From assembly GCA_010909165.1 (NCBI GenBank), contig VJWM01000144.1:310001-374000 (forward strand): 64,000 nt of DNA, read 5' to 3'. The position numbers and the translations under genes are program-made. The DNA is from Anthoceros angustus. Its lineage: Eukaryota; Streptophyta; Anthocerotopsida; Anthocerotales; Anthocerotaceae. The notes under the pieces are model-generated. The model made no database searches. It was not told where the DNA came from and was given only the letters and a program-made list of their open reading frames with translations. Positions 35,815-46,574 of this stretch are shown here, piece by piece; the first letter of the stretch is position 1, and every line of letters begins with the position of its first letter.

Positions 35815-37140
35815 ATGGGAGAAGTGACGCATCGATTTGTGGATGCCAACGGCCTGAAAATTCACATCGCGGAGCAGGGATCGGGTCAGTTTGGAATGCG
35901 GGAGAATCCGCGCAGAATTTGTGGCTGGATGAAAATTTTTAGCCTTGATTTCAGAATTCAATGGAATTGCAGGGCCTGTCGTCCTGCTGCTGCATGGATA
36001 TCCTGAGAGCTGGTACTCTTGGCGGCATCAGCTGCCGGCTCTGGCAGCCGCGGGTTTCCACGCTGTGGCTCCCGACCTCCGAGGCTATGGTGACACCAAG
36101 GGCCCGGAGTCTCCAGAGGAATACACGGCGCTGCACCTAGTGGGAGACTTCATCGGCCTGCTTGATGCACTCGGGGCGAAGCAGGTCTGCTCCGAGTCCG
36201 CTCCATGGTTAGCTGGTTTGGAAGGGGCTTTGAGAGTTCTGAGTGTGGCTGAGGGAGCTGTGTGTGGCAGGCGTTCGTGGCGGGACACGACTTCGGAGCT
36301 ATCCATGCCTGGGATCTGTGCTTGCTGCGGCCGGATCGTGTGAAAGCGGCTGTAATACTGAGTGTGCCTTTTCTGCCTCGCCTTCCCATCGGGAGCGTGT
36401 TGACACAGTTACGTCAGGCTATAGGAGAGGGATTCTACATGGCGCGGTATCAGGTATGACGACAAGATGAGGAACGGCAGCTGAGATGCCATTGTCCCGT
36501 CCGTGGTTGACGGTTCTTGAGGTGGTGCACTGGCAGAAGAAGGGAGTGGCGGAGGCTTTGTATGAGAAGACCGGATATGAGCATGTTCTCAAGGCACTGA
36601 TTCTCGGCGAAACACCTTTCAAGAATGAGGACAAGCCAGAGGAGGAGGACTTCACACCTGACCCTCCCGAGGCATTTCCGCCGTGGTTTACAGAGCAGGA
36701 TTTGGCTCACTTCGTAGACACGTTCAAGAAGTCAGGATTCACCACTCCCTTGAACCATTACCGTGCGCTTGACAGGTGCAGTTGTTTTTTCTTCACGACC
36801 AGTGCGTTGCAGTATGGGTTGCTTCTTCCAAATATCATAACCACGTGCATATGGTTGGCATCACACTTGTTTCTGCATGCACAGGTCATGGGAGCTGAAA
36901 GCTGCCTGGAGTGAGACCGGCATCCCAGACACTCCTGCTTTGTTCATCATCGGTAAGAAGGATCTGGTGTACAATTTCCCTGGAATAAAGGAATATCTGC
37001 ACGGAGGAGGGTTCAAAGGGCTCGTCCCAAAGCTGAAGGAGTCTATACTCGTCGAAGGTGCCAATCACTTCATACAACAGGAACGGCCCGAACTTGTGTC
37101 GGCCGAGATCGTTAAATTCTTCAAGGAGCACAATGGCTGA
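35815..37140 (+). CDS. Soluble epoxide hydrolase EH4
   Basis: Exons 35815-35884, 35973-36184, 36271-36453, 36537-36775 and 36885-37140 join to 960 bases, 319 residues, without a stop. Catalytic triad by position: nucleophile Asp101 (GHDFGA), acid Asp261 (GKKDL) and base His296 (GANHFIQQERPE); oxyanion motif HGYP at 31-34. It is closest to EH1 (VTHRFVDANG, HGYPES, DFGAIHAW). It is followed by an inverted PPR 3' fragment, so that EH4 and its flank mirror EH1 and the PPR gene. The ATG lies at the same point in the alignment as in the other three copies. It should hydrate fatty-acid or similar epoxides in the cytosol. Confidence 0.94.
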
Positions 37141-37144
37141 TGAA

Positions 37145-37433
37145 GGGACGTGGTCCCACAGGTAATTCCCATACATCTCTTGAGCTGCTTAAACTGGAAC
37201 TTCCTCTGTAAGGACTAATTGTCCGTCTTGGCCGCCTGTTACCTCTGGCCCTGCTCATAAGCATAATACCTACCTTGGGACCGGTCTTCGAGCTCTGATC
37301 TGAGACCCTGGAGCAAATCCACAAATGATTCTCATTGGTGCCTAGAGTCTCCCACCAGAAACCTGTGCACCTTCTGCTTGTGTTGCACCCAGGACTGGCC
37401 TGGACCTTTGCTTGCCGATTCCTCCCGGACAAA
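37145..37433 (-). pseudogene. Inverted 3' end of a PPR gene
   Basis: On the minus strand the sequence matches 27300-27570, including the PPR C-terminal motif (PGQSWVQHKQKVHRFLVGDS), the terminal QGQR-stop, and the spacer up to the hydrolase stop codon. Homology ends at about 37433. The rest of the PPR gene is not present. A TGA now follows RHQ, so even the fragment is broken. Confidence 0.82.
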
Positions 37434-37850
37434 AGGTCTCACCCCACAGCGTCCTAAGGCAAGATGCGTCGACAAACCGAAGTCGACGCCAGACGCAGTA
37501 GACATCTATGTCCATAGCATGTAAACCATCAGGTACATCGCATGCTATGTTTATCTGCACCTCTGGCCTCGATCTTCAACGGAAGCCAACAAGAAAGTTA
37601 GAGAGTGAGGGATGGAGGACAGTTGGACAAGTTGGGGATGAAATCAATGTAAAGTGTGAGGCTGGTCGTTGGCGGCCATTCCAAGCACTTGATGCGAGAG
37701 AATCCTGTAGGAATCAATCCTACCCCGTAGTAATGGAGAATAAAGGTGTAGTTGGGCACTTAGAAAATATGGTCCGAGGACGAGGGCCTGCTCACCTCAT
37801 TTTTGCTAGAGCGTAGAAAACATTCAAACAAGCATTTAGCGGCAACAGAG
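37434..37850. other. Intergenic region upstream of the nitrobindin-like gene
   Basis: No coding sequence can be supported. It contains a palindrome-rich stretch near 37470 (cgtcgacaaaccgaagtcgacg). The 5' part of the interval borders the inverted PPR fragment; the 3' part is expected to hold the promoter and leader of the gene that starts at 37851. A frame continues upstream of that ATG to 37803 but lacks family similarity. Confidence 0.4.
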
Positions 37851-38584
37851 ATGGCGCAAGGAAGTTCCTTCCCGCTGCATCCGGCTCTGCAGCCGCTCGC
37901 CTTCTTGCTGGGTACTTGGCGAGGGCAGGGTGAAGGGGGATTTCCCACCATCAAGTCTTTCAAGTATGGCGAGGAGATTCGGCTGTGGCACACGGGCAAG
38001 GTCAGTCCATTTCCGGGCTGCTCTGATGTGCCGCTCTTCTGCTTGCTCCCAGCCTGTCTGCTCAATTTGTCCATGCTCGGATGCAGCCTGTGATTGCATA
38101 CACGCAGAAGACCTGGAAATTCGACTCTGGGGAGCCTATGCATGCTGAGAGTGGATACTGGCGGCCCAAGCCTGACGGTTCCATCGAGGTGGTGATTGCC
38201 CAGAGCACTGGACTGGCGGAGGTTCAGGTGGGCACTCGGTGTATCATGTTCGGCCTCACCTTTTTGAAGACTTGACAAACGGACTTGACAGAATGTTGGA
38301 ATGTGTGCGCAGAAAGGTACCTATGATGCGTCCAAGCAAACCTTACAGCTGCAGAGTGCCGTTGTTGGGAACGCATCCAAGGTACTCTTCTTCTCCAGCC
38401 ACGCTGAGAGTTTCACCCTTCTGTTTGTTTCGAGGGTTACAATCACTTGGTGGTGCAGGTCACTGCAATCTCCAGAACATTTGAGGTTGTAAGTGGAGAA
38501 TTGAAGTACACTGTGGACATGGCAACAACAACTTGCGAATTGCAGAAGCACTTGCAAGCAGTCTTAGTTAAGGTTTTGGAATAG
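37851..38584 (+). CDS. Nitrobindin-like heme-binding beta-barrel protein (UPF0678/THAP4-type)
   Basis: Exons 37851-38000, 38087-38227, 38313-38381 and 38459-38584 total 486 bases, 161 residues. The protein starts [11 protein letters not shown] and follows the plant nitrobindin pattern closely: [70 protein letters not shown], and a C-terminal His in LQKHLQAVL that matches the proximal heme ligand of the family. Members form a ten-stranded barrel that binds ferric heme and reacts with nitric oxide or peroxynitrite; the physiological role is unsettled. The family is usually about 160-170 residues, so it is full length. The stop codon lies in the first unit of a three-copy repeat. Introns are 75-86 bp. 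Confidence 0.93.
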
Positions 38585-38768
38585 CAACCAAGGAAAGCCT
38601 CTGCGGCAACCCCCCATCTACGGCAGCAAACTTCGTAGTAAAGGTTTTGGAATAGCAACCAAGGAAAGCCTCTGCGGCAACCCCCCCATCGACGGCAGTA
38701 GTAAAGGTTTTGGAATAGCAACCAAGGAAAGCCTCTTCGGCACCCCCCCATCTGCGGCAGCAAACTTC
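38570..38768 (+). repeat. Three-copy repeat starting inside the last codons of the nitrobindin-like gene
   Basis: Units beginning aaggttttggaatagcaacc lie at 38570, 38641 and 38704 (spacing 71 and 63 bp), each followed by aaggaaagcctctgcggc or a variant and a C run. The first unit supplies the gene's final codons and TAG; the later units sit in the 3' region and carry the same codons in a non-coding place. The following 38769-39053 holds no gene. Confidence 0.9.
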
Positions 38769-39053
38769 AAGTGTCTGATCCAACTTGTGAGTTTGCCGAC
38801 TGCAACAAGGCAGAAGGCGTCAGCTCGGGGATTGCTAAAAGGCCTTCCGTGTGGTTTCAAGTTCCCAAGACGCATCAAATTCAGAATCACATTCCAGGCT
38901 TGTCATTCGCCTGTCGCGATACAAATTTTGAGTTGATCAGACCTCTGAATTGCTGTCTGATTCAATGGGCAAATAGGGGCATCATGCCAGCTGCAAACTG
39001 CGGAGAAAGAATGTTTCCGCGTCCATGTGCGTCGGGATCACAGCATACCTTTC

Positions 39054-41418
39054 CTACTTCGACCTCTTGTAGATCTTCCCGAGAAATTTATTAAGCACTC
39101 CCTGCAGGAAACACTGTTAATATACCGTGCACTATATACATCAATGAGGTAAGCCTACCGGTCAACACGGGCTTACTTGAATAGTAGCACTTTCCTGCTG
39201 CCCTATAGCAGCGGTCAGCTTCTCGTAGCTCTCTTGCTCATAGTCCGCGTACACTTTCTGGACGGCATTAGTCGTGGAATCAATACAGGGGAGAGGCTTC
39301 CTCTAAGCAGAGGTGGAGGAGGGTTGTGATGATCAGGGCAAAGGCCCTGGACGACGGGTCCACAGTGCAGGCAAACAGAAATATACCTGCAAATCCAGCT
39401 CGTTGTAGACTTTCTTGATCTCTGCTACCTTGGCAGCATCATGTTTCCCGTAGTTTTTCTGAGATCAGATAGAATGGCTATGAAAATCAAGTTACAAATA
39501 AGGTCCTCAAGATCAACAGCAAGTGGAGTAGAGTACCTCAATCCTTTGCTTCTGTTCGTCATCCGCTCGCTGCAGAGCTTGAACTACCAACCAAGAACAT
39601 TTTGTGTCTTCAATGTCCGTACCAACCTGTTCAGTACACCAATAAGAATATCCTCCAGTGACAACCCGAAAAGGTACAGCAACCAATTACACTCCACACA
39701 TAGGACTGCTTTGTATAACCTCAATACCAACCTTTCCAATAAATTGAGGATCGCCATAGCAGTCCAGAAAATCATCCTGTTACCATATTCACTCATCAGT
39801 TGAGAGGTGAAGACAGAGTCCTACCCAACCATATCAACAGTCTCAGCTGTTATGCTCTGTTCTGGAAACGTAGACATACCTGCACTTGAAAATAGGTGCC
39901 CATCTGTACAAGAATATCCTTCACTGATTCATGCTTGCCCAAGCTTTCTCCAGCCAGCAGCAGAGCACATGCAACCTACGAAACCCACAGGACTGTTGGA
40001 CTAAGGAAAGTACAACCAGCTCAGATCCAAGTGAAGTCATTCGGGGCTTACAGGAAGATAGAATGAATAATAGGCAGTTTTGAACTGAACAATGCGGATG
40101 TATCTGCAAAAAACAATTATGAATCAAGCTCCAGATTGGTCCCATCACCAAGACCGAGTGTAAAATTTTTACAGTTTCAGACATTTTGAAAAGCATATTA
40201 CGTTGGGAGAATATATTTGGACAAGTCAACCTCCCCAGCAGGGGTGGTGATCAAATCAAGCATTTGACCTGAAGACGTTTGATACTCCACCTGGAAAAGG
40301 ACAGAGGAGCCAGACCATTCCGTCACGCAAGATTCCTAACACAAACCCATGGACAATGGGAAGGAGATGGGCTGGTTATTAGATCACATACTTCATTGAA
40401 GAGCTCCACGAGGTCAACATATACAGGATGGTCCCGAAAGTACGTGGTTAAAATTATAAAAATGTGGTTCCGCAAAAGGATCCCATCGTTTATGGCTATA
40501 GAACCCACCTACGAGACATCAAGACCCCAATTCAGCTCTGGTGAAAGAAACGAACACAGGCTTAGGCACAAGGGACTTGCAAATCCTAGTGAGAGGGTGA
40601 TGTACCCGTCTGCATCCTCACCTTCGGGACACGGAACCAGCAAGGCTGTCCTCGACGGGTCACTGAGCTGTCCATGATATCGTCAAGCACAAGAAAATAT
40701 GCCTGAAGCTGCGTGACCGACAAACATGGTCCAGCCTGGGGTAAGAACCAGACAATAACAGCAACACCTCTGAGCATTTACACAGGTGAGATAGAGGAGT
40801 ATCTTACCCACTCAATGCACCATCCAAGAGCGCATGCGAGAAAGACCTCTTGCTCAGACAGCTCTTCGCTTTTTAATTGCCTCAAACTGTCAATCACAGA
40901 CAGTCCCCTATTCAGCTTCCCTGCAATCACAGACGTCAAATGAGGACCCAAACGACACAACACCTTCTGAGAAAGACCAAGACTCTCTGAACAAGAAATG
41001 TGCACATGCCATCCACCACACGGTCGCAAGCTTACCTCCAGGCACATTGTAGTCGAGCATCTGCCCGGGAAAGAAACAAAATGTCAGTGTACACTCCCAC
41101 ATCCGGACAGAAGCGCGAATCACGGAGCTCAGGCATTGGCATCACCTCTTCAACCCAAGCTCGTGACTCGGCCGTGTAAGAGAAAGCCTTGGAATCCGCC
41201 AACAGCAGGCTCTTCAAGGTGTCATAAACAGCCAAAAACGTGGATCTGTCTCCAGCTCCCTGGCTCTTGACGGCATCACCTTTGCCCTCAGATTTCCCAT
41301 TGCTCACAACCTCCTCAGCCACGGGGCCGGCAGCACTCGACGGCATCGTCCTCAACACAAGGCAAGACGGCCTGAAAAAATGAACACGACTCAAAACATG
41401 CAATCTCCGTAGCTGCAT
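39054..41418 (-). CDS. FPS: Farnesyl diphosphate synthase, 13 exons
   Basis: Condenses isopentenyl diphosphate with dimethylallyl and geranyl diphosphate to farnesyl diphosphate, releasing pyrophosphate, for sterols and sesquiterpenes. Exons (minus): 41418-41146, 41060-41036, 40920-40808, 40708-40622, 40508-40392, 40290-40202, 40103-40052, 39975-39880, 39776-39732, 39626-39537, 39458-39387, 39257-39177 and 39101-39054. All phases close. The first Asp-rich motif is DDIMD, preceded by Tyr and Phe as in chain-length-limiting enzymes; the second is DDFLD; the C-terminus KIYKRSK is that of plant FPPS. There are two in-frame starts: 41418 (395 residues, with a basic leader [15 protein letters not shown] suggesting mitochondrial import) and 41346 (371 residues). 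Arabidopsis FPS1 also yields long and short forms. Exon 2 is only 25 bases. Confidence 0.95.
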
Positions 41419-41790
41419 CCCAAGAACTACTACTCAAACCCTCGATCCCAATGCTCCGGTCTTGCTACCAGACACGCATGAAAACGCTTCAATCCTGCAC
41501 TAGTTGTTACCACGAATTCAGATCTGAGAACAGAACAGCACCACGGAAACAGACGCGGCCTTCCAAAGCACTCTTCACGCTCCGTTCGGCCGTCAGAGAA
41601 GCCGGGACTCGAGAATCAATGCAAGGTGGGGCATAGATCTGTCCCCCGGCTTTCCTGGGAAGCGAGGCCTTCAGCAAGGCGGGACCTTTTTCTGCTTCGG
41701 CCTGGCTCCTCGGAGTCCCGACAAGGGCTTTTTTTCCTTTTCATTTTTTCTCTCCTAAAGAGCCGCAAACATTGTTGAACATGCAGCATC

Positions 41791-41918
41791 AGAGGGATGA
41801 AACGCGATTCTGTCGCCAATCTGCAAACAGATAACAGACCTGACAGCAACATACAACAGTAGAGGAATGAAACGCGATTCTTGGTAATCTGCAAACAGAT
41901 AACAGACCTGATAACAGT
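41791..41918. repeat. Direct repeat of about 70 bp in the FPPS-PPase intergenic region
   Basis: Two units at 41791-41860 and 41861-41918 share gatgaaacgcgattc and aatctgcaaacagataacag. They lie 100-230 bp upstream of the PPase ATG and 370-570 bp upstream of the FPPS start, within the presumed shared promoter. The rest of 41419-42023 has no coding sequence. Confidence 0.85.
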
Positions 41919-42023
41919 CGTTCATTGGAGCAGAGCTTGGGACTCGAGCTTGGCTCTCTGAAGGCGAAGAGAAGGAGGGGACGAGGGAGCAGAATTCAGA
42001 GACGAGCTTGGCGAGGAGCAGCG

Positions 42024-43703
42024 ATGGCGGTGGCTGGGGTGCGGACTGCCGTGCCCTACTGCGCGCCGGCCACCGCGCGGGTGGTATCCCGGAAGATCGA
42101 GGTGTGCGCTGTTCCTGCGGGCCTGCGCGCCTGCCTCGGGGCATGGAGGGGCCAGGCGGTCCGGCAGCAGCGCAGGCCTGCTCCGGCCAGCGGTTCCAGG
42201 CGGGGCCTCCATTTGCTGCGAGCGCTGCAGCGGCCGGACTACGCGGTGCGGGAGGAAGGGCAGCCGGAGACTCTGGACTACCGCGTCTTCTTCTCTGACA
42301 AGTCGGGGAAGACTGTGAGTAATGCTGGAAGTGTGCATATCTGGCCTGCATTGGTTTCCGAGCTGAGTGAGGCGGGCGGGAGAGTGCATTTTTTTTGCGG
42401 TGCTGTGAGGGGATTTTGTGTGAAGAATTTGGAATCGTTGACGGTGTTCCGTGGAATCATTTTTGCGTTTGCAATGGTGAAGTGAGGGAGTGTGTTTCTT
42501 CGTTCTGGATTGGAGTTGAGTGATGGATGTTAGGAGATTATGAATCGGTTGTTGTTGACAATTCTCTCGTCTGTCAGATTTCCCCTTGGCATGACATCCC
42601 GCTCCATGCTGGAAATGGCCTGTTTAACTTCGTCGTGGAGATTCCGAAGGAAACCAAGGCTAAAATGGAGGTGGCAACTGATGAGACTCACAATCCAATC
42701 AAACAGGATACCAAGAAGGGCAAGCTGCGCTACTATCCGTATGTGCTGTCTATGGTACTCCTCATTCGATGTCTTGGTGGTGTGTAACAGGTTGAATCGT
42801 TTACGACGTCCCAGACTGGGGGAGGAATTGACTCTTCGGTGGAAATCTCAGGTACAACATAAATTGGAATTATGGATTGCTGCCTCAAACTTGGGAGGAT
42901 CCAGAACACTCAAACAAGGAGGTCGAAGGAGCATTTGGTGACAATGATCCAGGTTCGTCCGCACGCTTTGACAAGTTGTCACAAACAGTCTGGTGAGGTG
43001 AAGGGGCAGGCTTCAGGCTTTAGCCGAAATTGAGGTGAAATTGTCTGTTTCTTTCAACATCAGGTGCTCAAGGCCGAGTGTTTGTGTTCTGGTGCAGTGG
43101 ATGTTGTGGAGATCGGGGAGAGACAAGCAAATATTGGGGATGTGGTAAAGGTCAAACCCTTAGCAGTTTTAGCCATGATTGATGAAGGCGAGCTGGACTG
43201 GAAGGTGGTGGCCATTTCTGTGGACGACCCAAAGGCGTATCTAGTCAACGATGTAGAGAGCGTTGAGAAGCACTTTCCGGTATTTATCAAGTTTTGTCTC
43301 TGAATGCAGCTTAGGCTGGGAGTAAGATATTGAGGAGTTTCTCAGCCTGGTCTGTTATTTGATGTGCCCTTCTCATCAGGGAACGTTGACCGCCATTCGA
43401 GACTGGTTCAGGGACTACAAGATCCCTGATGGAAAACCTGCCAACAAGTTCGGACTTGGAAACAAGCCGGCTGATAAAGTATGTCCATCGGCATGACATA
43501 AATCTGGGACAAGGTCTGGCCCTGTGGCCGCGTGTGAGACTTTTCACTAATGGAGGTTGAGTTTTTCCTTGTTCCAGGACTATGCATTGAATGTGATTGC
43601 TGAGACGAACCAGGCTTGGGCAAAACTAGCGAAGAAATCAGCAGGTGCAGATGGCCTTAAGCCAAGAATTTTGAAATTCTTGTTCTCCGGATTTAATGTC
43701 TGA
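42024..43703 (+). CDS. Soluble inorganic pyrophosphatase, plastid type (family I)
   Basis: Hydrolyses pyrophosphate to phosphate, pulling plastid biosynthesis forward. Exons 42024-42314, 42578-42738, 42852-42952, 43098-43279, 43380-43478 and 43578-43703 (if unspliced at its end) give 319 residues; the plant plastid enzyme is about 300. The first 60 residues are Ala/Arg-rich with few acids, like a transit peptide. Motifs: [39 protein letters not shown], the metal site DNDPVDVVEIG, and [14 protein letters not shown]. Splice choices at exon 2 (donor gtatgtgctg) and exon 4 (acceptor gtgcag at 43097) were set by family conservation. The last exon either runs to TGA 43701 or splices at 43644 into the UROD exons; both are in frame. 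The gene is divergent from FPPS. ATG 42024 is the first in-frame ATG. Confidence 0.93.
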
Positions 43704-43748
43704 CAATTATCTGATTCTGAAGATGCTGACAGTATATTCGTGACATGT

Positions 43749-45300
43749 ATGTTTACAGCGGCAGCAGTCGCTCCTGAGTCTCTTCAGGCAGATACGTCAG
43801 AGCCTCTTCTGTTGCGAGCAGTCCGTGGAGAAATTGTGGATAGGCCTCCCGTCTGGTTGATGAGACAGGCTGGTAGATATATGAAGGTACGTTTCAAGAG
43901 CACCATTTCGGTTTCGGGGCCAGCTCCTGCTAGCTGGCCTTTTGGAAGAGTGTGGGGTGGCTATTTTCAAAGAGCACTGAGTTCGAAATACGTCTCTTCG
44001 GTCTGCAGGTTTATCAGCAACTATGCGAAAAGTATCCAACCTTTAGGGAGAGATCAGAGAATGTGGATGTGGCTGTGGAAGTGTCCCTGCAACCGTGGAG
44101 AGCGTTCAAGCCAGATGGAGTGAGTGTGCTTGCCGGTTGTATCATGTGGCATGTGGCATGTGGCATGTGGCATGTGGCATGTGGCATGTGGCATGTGGCA
44201 TGTGGCATGTGGCACGCATGTGGCATGAGGCATGAGGTTCACAATGCGTTGCTTCTTGATTTGGGTGCGCAGGTAATTCTCTTCTCGGACATCTTGACAC
44301 CTTTGACAGGGATGAATATACCATTCGATATTTTGAAGAGCAAAGGGCCAGTTATCCACAAGCCGATTCGGACTGCAGCAGACGTTGCTGAAGTTCGAGA
44401 GCTCGTCCCAGAAGAAGCTGTACCTTATGTTGGGGAGGCACTGGCGGCCTTACGTTCAGAGGTATGTCCTGTAGCACGTCGGCTCTTTCAGGGGAGTTTA
44501 GGGTAACCCGGCAGGTGTGCTGCGAAGGTGAATAGTGTCAGTTTTCCTTTGAGCAGATTTGACATTTTCATTTCGTTCAGGTTGGAAATGCGTCCACGGT
44601 ATTGGGCTTCGTTGGTGCTCCTTTCACTCTGGCATCGTATATTGTGGAGGGCGGATCATCCAAGCACTTTACAGTCATAAAAAGACTGGCATTTGAGACG
44701 CCCGAGGTACCTAGTCACCTTTTCATACAGACCTTGCTTATCTAATTTCAAGAGTATTCTGTGTTTAATAGCCGTTGTGTGCAGATTCTGCATTCATTGT
44801 TGCGGAAGCTAGCAGAGTCGGTGATAATCTACACGAGGTACCAAGCAGACAAAGGCGCACAGGCTGTCCAGATTTTTGACTCGTGGGCAACTCATCTTAG
44901 CCCCAAGGATTTTGAGGTTTTCAGCCTTCCATACATCAAGCAGATAGTGAGAGAAGTGAAGGCCACTCATCCTCACCTCCCTCTCATTCTGTACGCAAGT
45001 GGCAGCGGAGGGTTACTGGAGAGAATGGCTACGGCAGACGTAGATGTCATTAGTCTGGACTGGACAGTAGACATGGCGGAAGCCAGGCAGAGGGTAGGAA
45101 CGGATCGCGCAGTGCAGGGCAACATAGATCCAGGAGTCCTGTTCGGAACAAAGGACTTCATCTCTCAGCGGATCCATGAAACTGTAGCTCAAGCGGGGTC
45201 TCGGAAACACATCCTCAACCTTGGACATGGGGTGCTGTTGGGCACGCCGGAGGAGAGCGTCGCTCACTTTTTTGAGGTGGCTAAGAGTCTCAGGTACTAG
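43749..45300 (+). CDS. Uroporphyrinogen decarboxylase (UROD / HemE)
   Basis: Converts uroporphyrinogen III to coproporphyrinogen III in plastid heme and chlorophyll synthesis. Exons 43759-43886, 44009-44119, 44273-44461, 44581-44706 and 44785-45300 carry the whole catalytic protein: [22 protein letters not shown] (catalytic Asp), [30 protein letters not shown] and [14 protein letters not shown], ending SLRY-stop. All phases close. What is missing is a first exon with a transit peptide: homology starts at an acceptor tttacag (43758) only 114 bp after the last certain PPase codon. The only local start is ATG 43749, four codons into that site, giving about 359 residues without a transit peptide. 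Alternatively the exon is reached by splicing from PPase at 43644, giving a 656-residue fusion. Confidence 0.93.
44144..44236 (+). repeat. Heptanucleotide microsatellite in a UROD intron
   Basis: The unit atgtggc is repeated about twelve times, with two interruptions (gcacgc and gcatgagg), inside the second UROD intron (44120-44272). It stays clear of the donor gtgagtgtg and of the acceptor gtgcgcag. Confidence 0.95.
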
Positions 45301-45492
45301 TCTCTACTCTAGTGGTATACTAGTTCCTTTTTCGGTGAAAAGATAATAGAAAATGTTCCACGAGCTCTAGTGAGTGTTAGCTACCATATTTCTTGCGGCT
45401 AGACTTCGACAAGTTGATGATAACCCAATGAACTATTATTTATTTATTCACAATGTTAAGGTGATACATAGAGAAAGCGCGCAGAGAACATA

Positions 45493-46066
45493 CCCACATT
45501 GGCTGAGGAAAGCTCGTAGACCAGACCCACATTGGCTGAGGAAAGCTCCCAGAACAGACCCACATTGGCCGAGACCCACATTGGCTGAGGAAAGCTCGCA
45601 GAACAGACCCACATTGGCCGAGGAAAGCTCTGTTCTCATTGGCTGAGGAAAGCTCGCAAAACAGACCCACATTGGCTGAGGAAAGCTCGCAGTAATGCAC
45701 TCCACATTGGCCGAGGAAAGCTCTGCTCATTGGCTGAGGAAAGCTCGCAAAACAGACCCACATTGGCTGAGGAAAGCTCGCAGAACAGACCCACATTGGC
45801 CGAGGAGAGCTCGCAGAACAGACCCACATTGGCCGAGGAAAGCTCTGTTCTCATTGGCTGAGGAAAGCTCGCAAAACAGACCCACATTGGCTGAGGAAAG
45901 CTCGTAGAACAAACTCACATTGGCTGAGGAAAGCTTGCAGAACAAACCCACATTGGCTGAGGAAAACTCGCAGAACAGACCCACATTGGTTGAGGAAAGC
46001 TCACAAAACAGACCCACATTGGCTGAGGAGAGCTCGTAGAATATACCCATATTCGCTAAGGAACTA
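45493..46066. repeat. Minisatellite of about 33-bp units downstream of UROD
   Basis: Roughly 17 units built on cacattggctgaggaaagct followed by cgcagaacagaccc, with a shorter variant containing ctgttctcattgg. Long open frames on the minus strand (SQCGSVLRAFL-type repeats) are a by-product of the unit length and are not considered genes. It begins about 190 bp after the UROD stop. Bases 46067-46570 contain nothing else assignable. Confidence 0.93.
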
Positions 46067-46574
46067 ACAAAGATTGCCTCCTCAATTTTGTCATTTTGTT
46101 GTCCTCGCCTGCAGGCTTCTTGCATGTGTTGTTTCAATCTGCAAATGCTGAAAATCTGCAGTGCAAATGCTGAAAATATGTAGTATGTTGGAGTGTGACG
46201 GAGTTTTGCTAAAAGTGATGCTAAATCTAGATTACATATATTGAAAATAAACGAGTAAGATAAGTAAGACAAGAGCTTATGGCATTGAAAACAACACAAA
46301 AGTGAGCACTAGACGAGATACATAGAGTGTAACTTTAGGAGACTCTTAGGGGTTTTAATATCTCCAAGGAATGTTTCTTTTTCGTCATATTTTAGGGTGC
46401 ACTTTTTAGTTGCATGAAGAGGTCTAGTTTATGGGGGGATGATGTGAGAATAAAGTATTTGGGATGATTGTTGTAGTCATATAAAACCATATACTTGGAT
46501 TACTGGTGTAGCCACATATACTGGGATTATTGGTGTAGTCACATAATACTACTCATAGAGTACTATTCTATATT

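Noticed and set aside
44014-44359. Minus-strand frames of HATCHMP-like repeats
   Set aside because: Product of the heptanucleotide microsatellite in a UROD intron.
45440-46299. Long minus-strand frames of repeated SQCGSVLRAFL-like units
   Set aside because: They arise from the 33-bp minisatellite, whose period is a multiple of three; there is no start context, splice support or family similarity.
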